Below, piece after piece: positions 59,531 to 64,000 of a stretch of 64,000 nucleotides of DNA. Below the pieces are notes generated by a model. It was given only the letters and a program-made list of their open reading frames with translations. It did not search any database and was not told where the DNA came from. Within the stretch, counting starts at the first letter, position 1. Each line of letters begins with the position of its first letter. This DNA is from Persicaria tinctoria (taxonomy: Eukaryota > Streptophyta > Magnoliopsida > Caryophyllales > Polygonaceae), in the NCBI GenBank assembly GCA_037127255.1, contig JBANSL010000019.1, positions 13,291,001-13,355,000 on the forward strand, read 5' to 3'. The position numbers and the translations under genes are program-made.

Positions 59531-62500
59531 ATGGTGAAGTGGCGTGAAATGATATGGAGAGCGGGGAACAGCTCAAAGTGGTCTTCACCTCAACCCTCTC
59601 CGAACGATCCGCGAGAGCCTTCACCTCAACCTCCGTCGAACGATCCTCGAGCACAAGCCGCAATCGAGGTATGTCGAGATTTATTGTTAACTTTATGTTA
59701 TTATAGGTGTACATTTTACAGAAATAAAGATAAATGTAGACATGGAATTGAGGTATTGAATGTAGAGATGGAATTTAGATAAAATGTAGATTTAAATGGA
59801 ATTTAGATAAAATCAAGATTTAAATGGAATGTAGAGAAATGTAGGTTGAGTTATGTGAAATTTAGATATGGAATTTCTGTTCACATAATGGATAAAAATA
59901 TTTCACATAGTTTATGGATACTTAATATTATAAATAAATGGAATTTATATATGGAATGTAGATATGGAATTTAGATATGTAATTTAGATAAAATGTATAT
60001 TTAAATAGATTGTAAACAAATAAAGATAAAATGTAGGTTTAGTTATGTAAAATTTAATTTTGGAGTTATTAAATAGAATATATATGGAATTGAGATATTG
60101 AATGTAGACATGGAATTTAGATAAAGTGTAGATTTAAATGGAATTTAGATAAAATGAAGATTTAAATGGAATATAGAGAAATTTAGATCTGGAATTTAAA
60201 TGAAGATTTAAATGAAATTCAGATATGGAATTTATGTTCACATAATGGATAAAAATATTTCACATAGTTTATGGATAATTAATATTATAAGTTACGGGTG
60301 TCAGGCCTTATAAAGATTATTTTGATAATGTAGAGAATGAGGCGGGCCGTATCCCATCGTGAACGGGTAAGGCCAACCGCATCTCTGAGGCGAGGTGATA
60401 GGCCTTTAGAGCCGACGCGAGCGAGCACATCAGCCATCAGACAACCAACAATTGAACAATCGGTGCAAGAGCCCGCGCGGGCTAGCACGTCGTTTCTTGG
60501 ACGCGATGACGAGGATTTTCTGGCCGATTACAGTGTCGACGATGACTACACGTCACATGTGCCAGAGACCCCGCACACCCCCGACACCGACTTCACGCAT
60601 CATTCGACTTCGTGGGGACCCGAAGTCCACCAGACCCCCGAGTATACGCTCGTGGTGGGACCTGGACAGTGGCCGATCTGGCCGGGAATGACTATTCAGC
60701 CCATCCGTGACGAGGGTGCATCCTCATCCAACCCAGGTGCTGGTACATCGACACCAGCGTTTAACACCTTCGGAGTATGTGGCCACTTTGGGAGTGTATC
60801 TAGTACAGACCCCTTGCATAACCTCAATTGCTGCCCTGGGATGTTGGACGAGTTGAACCTTAGGGATGTGGACGATGGCCGCCCCAAGTTTGCCGAGCCA
60901 TTTCGACACTACAACACTCACATGTGTCGCTGCCTGTGGATAAATGAGGTGGGTGTACATGTATGAAGGATTTGAAAATATTTACGGGTATTGTATGTGC
61001 AACTGTGTAGCTGAATATCTCATTATATGTTTTGTAGGCGGTGGAGATGACGGTAAATAGCCTCAGATGTGGAGATCGGTGGCAGACAGTGCACAACTGG
61101 CTTCGTGCACCTGGGCAGTGAAACTGGTGGTATCTGGCGAGGCACAGTGGTTTACATAACTTGGATGACATTAGAATGGATACAGTAGATCACTGTCTCA
61201 TCCAAGCCTTCCTCTACCGTTGGCATCCGGAGACCAACAGCTTCCATCTCCCATGGGGGGAGATGACAATTACCTTGCACGATGTGCATAAGTTGTTCGG
61301 TCTACAAATCGACGGACGCGCACTAGTCCCTAACCTTTCAAACTCTGTATGACAGCAGTGGCTGACAGAAAACTTCGGCTTTAGCACGCACGACTTCGTA
61401 CGAAGTGGGAATTCTTTTTTCCACAACAGCCTGGATTTGCACATGTCGAATCTAGTTCTCAACCCAGAGACACCCCATGGGGTCATCGCAATAGGATATC
61501 TGTTGGAGGTTCTTGGCTGCTTGGTGCTGAACGACAGGACCACAACATCCATACCCGTTGCTGTGTTGGACTTCGTGACGGATCATAGAATCACAGCAGA
61601 GTATGCTTGGGGAGCAGGTGTCCTGGCTTATCTGTATCGGCAGCTGGAGATCTCGTCGAGGTCGGGGATGTCTAACTTGGGGGGTTGTACTGCTCTGCTG
61701 CAAGTATAAATCGATCCACTGCATATGTTGTGTTTTATTATTTAATATAAGTCAATGACTTACATGTGTTACGGTATTTCATTATTGGATATTCGCTCAC
61801 TTCCCAATGTTCGCACCCGGCGTCTGTGACGACCCTGCGGACCATGGAGACGCACACTGGGCAAAGCAGTACGCTAATCGACCCACACCAAGTATCACCG
61901 CTGCGAGGGTTCTGAAGTTCATCAAACAACTTGAAACAATGCGTGTCATGGACGTCAAATTCATGTCCTACGATCTTCTTGATTTCGAAGGGTATTATCG
62001 AGTATCTCGGTACAGAGGCTTAATACAATTTTTCAGAGTCTTGGAAGCCTACATGCCGAACAGAGTTATGCGACAGTATGGGTATGTGCAGACAATTCTG
62101 ATGGAGAGAATCCTCCCCCTACAAGAAGAGAGACCCCCACAGCCCAAGGGCCTCAAGCTGCGGTGGCACCCCGTGGACGAGCGTTGGGATGACCACTTAA
62201 TTGTTCCAATTGTGTACATATCATTCATCGCACATAGAGCAGCGCTTGAGCCACACGCTGTTTCAGCAGAGTACATGGAGTGGTATGGTGTGCACGGCCA
62301 TCCATTTGTTTTCAAAAGCTCAAGCCACCAGGTTCCGGAAGCCATTGCTCCACCTGTTGCCGTGTACGATCAGCGGGTACGTGTGAATAATACCAATGAC
62401 CTTTCGTTTTCGTTGGTTTGTTTAATACATTGTTAGTTATCACCATCATATTTTTTTGAAATGTAGCGTATTGAGGTGTTGTTGTCTCGTCTGGATTCTA

Positions 62501-62637
62501 TGCTTGCTCGGGGTGACCAATGGTTTTCCGCTGATGAGATTCGGGAATACGTCAGGGAAGCGCGTGATGAAGCGTTGCCTGTGGCGCCTACTCAGGTTCG
62601 TGCCTCTCAGTTCTACCAATTTATGCCAGACGCCTGA
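59531..62637 (+). pseudogene. plant mobile domain (PMD, MAIN-like) gene, broken
   Basis: PMD (aminotransferase-like plant mobile domain) proteins include nuclear MAIN/MAIL1, which act in silencing and genome stability, and many transposon-borne copies. Likely exons 59531-59668, 60334-60948, 61038-61703, 61786-62376 and 62467-62637 keep one frame (about 726 codons). Exon 1 is Ser/Pro-rich with a repeated SPQPxxNDPR motif; exon 2 is acidic and low complexity. The PMD core is in exons 3-4: YRWHPETNSFHLPWGEMTIT, HDVHKLFGLQIDG, AWGAGVLAYLYRQL, WIFAHFPMF, RWHPVDERWDD. In-frame TGAs at 61119 and 61350 hit the core, and the acceptor before exon 4 reads AT instead of AG. The ATG at 59531 has a strong context (GCCATGG) and follows a TATA box; its link to exon 2 is inferred. 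Probably transposon cargo, not a cellular MAIN orthologue. Confidence 0.75.
59744..60290. repeat. duplicated A/T-rich segment in PMD intron 1
   Basis: 59744-59933 and 60086-60290 share the same order of words: GGAATTGAG(G/A)TATTGAATGTAG, then ATTTAAATGGAATTTAGATAA, and finally the ending CACATAGTTTATGGAT. Between and within them the GGAATTTAGATA motif recurs many times. A local tandem duplication with later drift. Confidence 0.7.
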
Positions 62638-62898
62638 TGAGTGGCATGGAAATGGAATCTTCCTTGCGCCTAGTTGTTGTTTCTGTATTGTCTTTACTAG
62701 TTGTTGTTTTTGTATTGTCGTTGCAAGTAGTTGTTCTTGTTATTCATGTACTCTGTTTTGGTATGGACCATGCAACTTAAAAAAACCTTGTACGTATTGA
62801 GGATTGCTAACATTTTAATATTGCATGATATTAAAAAATGCATATTTGCATCAATTCAAATCCATTAAGTACGATCTGTGAAAATAAAATAATCACAA
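62638..62898. other. gap between two converging pseudogenes
   Basis: 261 bases between the PMD stop and the OTU-gene stop. T/G-rich text with repeated TTGTTGTTTTTGTATTGTC words suits a 3' UTR of the PMD transcript. No gene. Confidence 0.4.
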
Positions 62899-64000
62899 CT
62901 ACTCGGTCGCCCTTTCAACTTGACGGTAGTTGATGTATTGTTGAATGCGCTCGTTGTATGGGGTATCCCAGCCATTCACACTCGGGTGGTGGAAATGCGA
63001 CCATTCTGGTACAGTAGGAGGAAGTGGTGACCCTTGCAATAGCCACACGGGGCTCCAATGGACTCTTGCCAGCCAGGCTACTGTAATAACCTCAGTCGGT
63101 GGAGTTTAGTTCGACCCATTCGCGACAATAGAAAAGCAGGTGTGAGGATGGTCGATACTTAGGACAACAACGACCTTGTGGTACAAGGTTGCTACAGCAA
63201 GTGGGACCATAGGTGCCTCCATCCAGTTTTGATGACGATGTAAACAAGGAGCATGGTCTTGCAGATCAACATTCTCGATGAGATCGTCAATCGAGTGTAA
63301 TAGGGATGCTGGTTGGTACAACCACCTATTCGCTCGAAGCTTTGCAGCGACCTCTCTTCTGACTCGCATGTACTGGTCTTCGCCATACCCAAGAACCACT
63401 GCTAAGGCACAATAACCGCAATGACCATCACCAGAAACCGGGCTACCTCTTGATCGGCCTCTACCACGCGCCCGAGCAGCACCCTCTCGTCTCCCGTGCT
63501 CAAATCCAGATGGGTCACGCTGCAATGATCGTCTCCCTGTGGGACGACCCTTTCGATGGATCCCCGTTGGCTCTCTCATGGTAGACAACCCAGGATTTGT
63601 TCATGTTGAAGTATGCCTTGCCCATCAAATCCTACTGATCATGCATGAGGTTGTTTCCATCAATCTCCCTTCGAAGGGTGACAAATCCCTGACTATTTGG
63701 AGTTGCGTCATCGTTGCCTCCATTGGATCCTTGGGGAGGAATCACTGGATCCCACATTACTTGCTTCCAGAAGGGATGAATTTACGAGGGCCTAATAGGT
63801 TGCCGGTTGGCGATCGCGTCTAAGAACTCATGTACACATGGAACACTATAAGCATCCCTCCAATGGCGATCCCTGCAAACACCATCATGACTAGACGGAA
63901 GTGCCTTCGCCTTGTTGTAGTTGGCCAGCAGAAGCTCGAAGCACTCATCAGTCACCAGCATCAACAGCGGGGTAAAAATTGGTTCACTCATGACACACCG
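62899..64000 (-). pseudogene. MULE transposase tail plus OTU-like protease, broken
   Basis: Minus strand, continuing beyond the window end. First piece (63991 to 63782): a transposase C-terminal region with the Cys-x-His end of a SWIM-like finger (SVPCVHEFLDAI, then RQPIRPS) followed, past a TAA, by IHPFWKQVMWDP. Then a linker with another stop (about 63637), a frameshift near 63520-63590, and a basic segment with KGRPTGRRSLQRDPSGFEHG. The OTU cysteine-protease core (SGDGHCGYCALAVVLGYGED, with catalytic Asp and Cys near 63410) runs on to HQNWMEAPMVPLAVATLYHKV. A TAA at 63106 interrupts; the same frame continues (VPEWSHFHHPSVNGWDTPYNER) to the TAG at 62899. Plant MULE transposases fused to OTU domains are known; this looks like one. 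OTU enzymes remove ubiquitin-like tags. At least three stops and a frameshift make it non-functional. Confidence 0.75.

Overview
This is nuclear DNA of a flowering plant, most likely a eudicot. The signs are intron-containing plant genes (a bifunctional fucokinase/GDP-fucose pyrophosphorylase and an R2R3-MYB of the MYB46/MYB83 type), plant-type LINE, Copia, hAT, Mutator-like and PIF/Harbinger elements, tRNA-derived SINEs and a plant mobile domain (PMD) pseudogene. I see no bacterial features, CRISPR array, rRNA or convincing tRNA gene. Species cannot be fixed from the sequence alone.

Layout. 1-547: right end of an old LTR. About 1.6-6.7 kb: a decayed LINE (EN-RT-RNase H) with an ORF1-like frame in front. 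6884-7771: a palindromic foldback element with a 9-bp target duplication. 8660-27184: one large LTR element on the minus strand with roughly 3.3-kb LTRs, a tRNA-iMet primer-binding site and a 5.4-kb interior with no recognisable gag-pol (LARD-like). Its left LTR was hit by a Mutator-like element that itself holds a solo LTR of a related family. Its right LTR was hit by a hAT element that in turn holds a 5'-truncated LINE. 28163-34646: the seven-exon FKGP gene, with a MITE and a 29-C run in intron 3. 35.2-37.0 kb: the 5' part of a Copia element. 40956-42636: the two-exon MYB46/83-like gene, with a hAT MITE in its intron. 43570-49825 and 49901-55817: two complete minus-strand Copia elements only 75 bp apart, each with a 5-bp target duplication. 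The first is nearly intact; the second is decayed and carries a SINE that itself carries a hAT MITE. 57450-58187: a PIF/Harbinger-like MITE. 59.4-64 kb: a broken PMD gene (plus strand) converging on a broken MULE-transposase/OTU-protease gene (minus strand) that runs off the window end.

Function. Only two genes look intact. FKGP salvages free L-fucose to GDP-L-fucose in the cytosol, a precursor for fucosylated wall polysaccharides and glycans. The MYB46/83-like factor would switch on secondary-wall biosynthesis. They lie about 6.3 kb apart on the same strand, but nothing here shows that they are co-regulated. Everything else is transposon sequence, and much of its insertion order can be read from target-site duplications.
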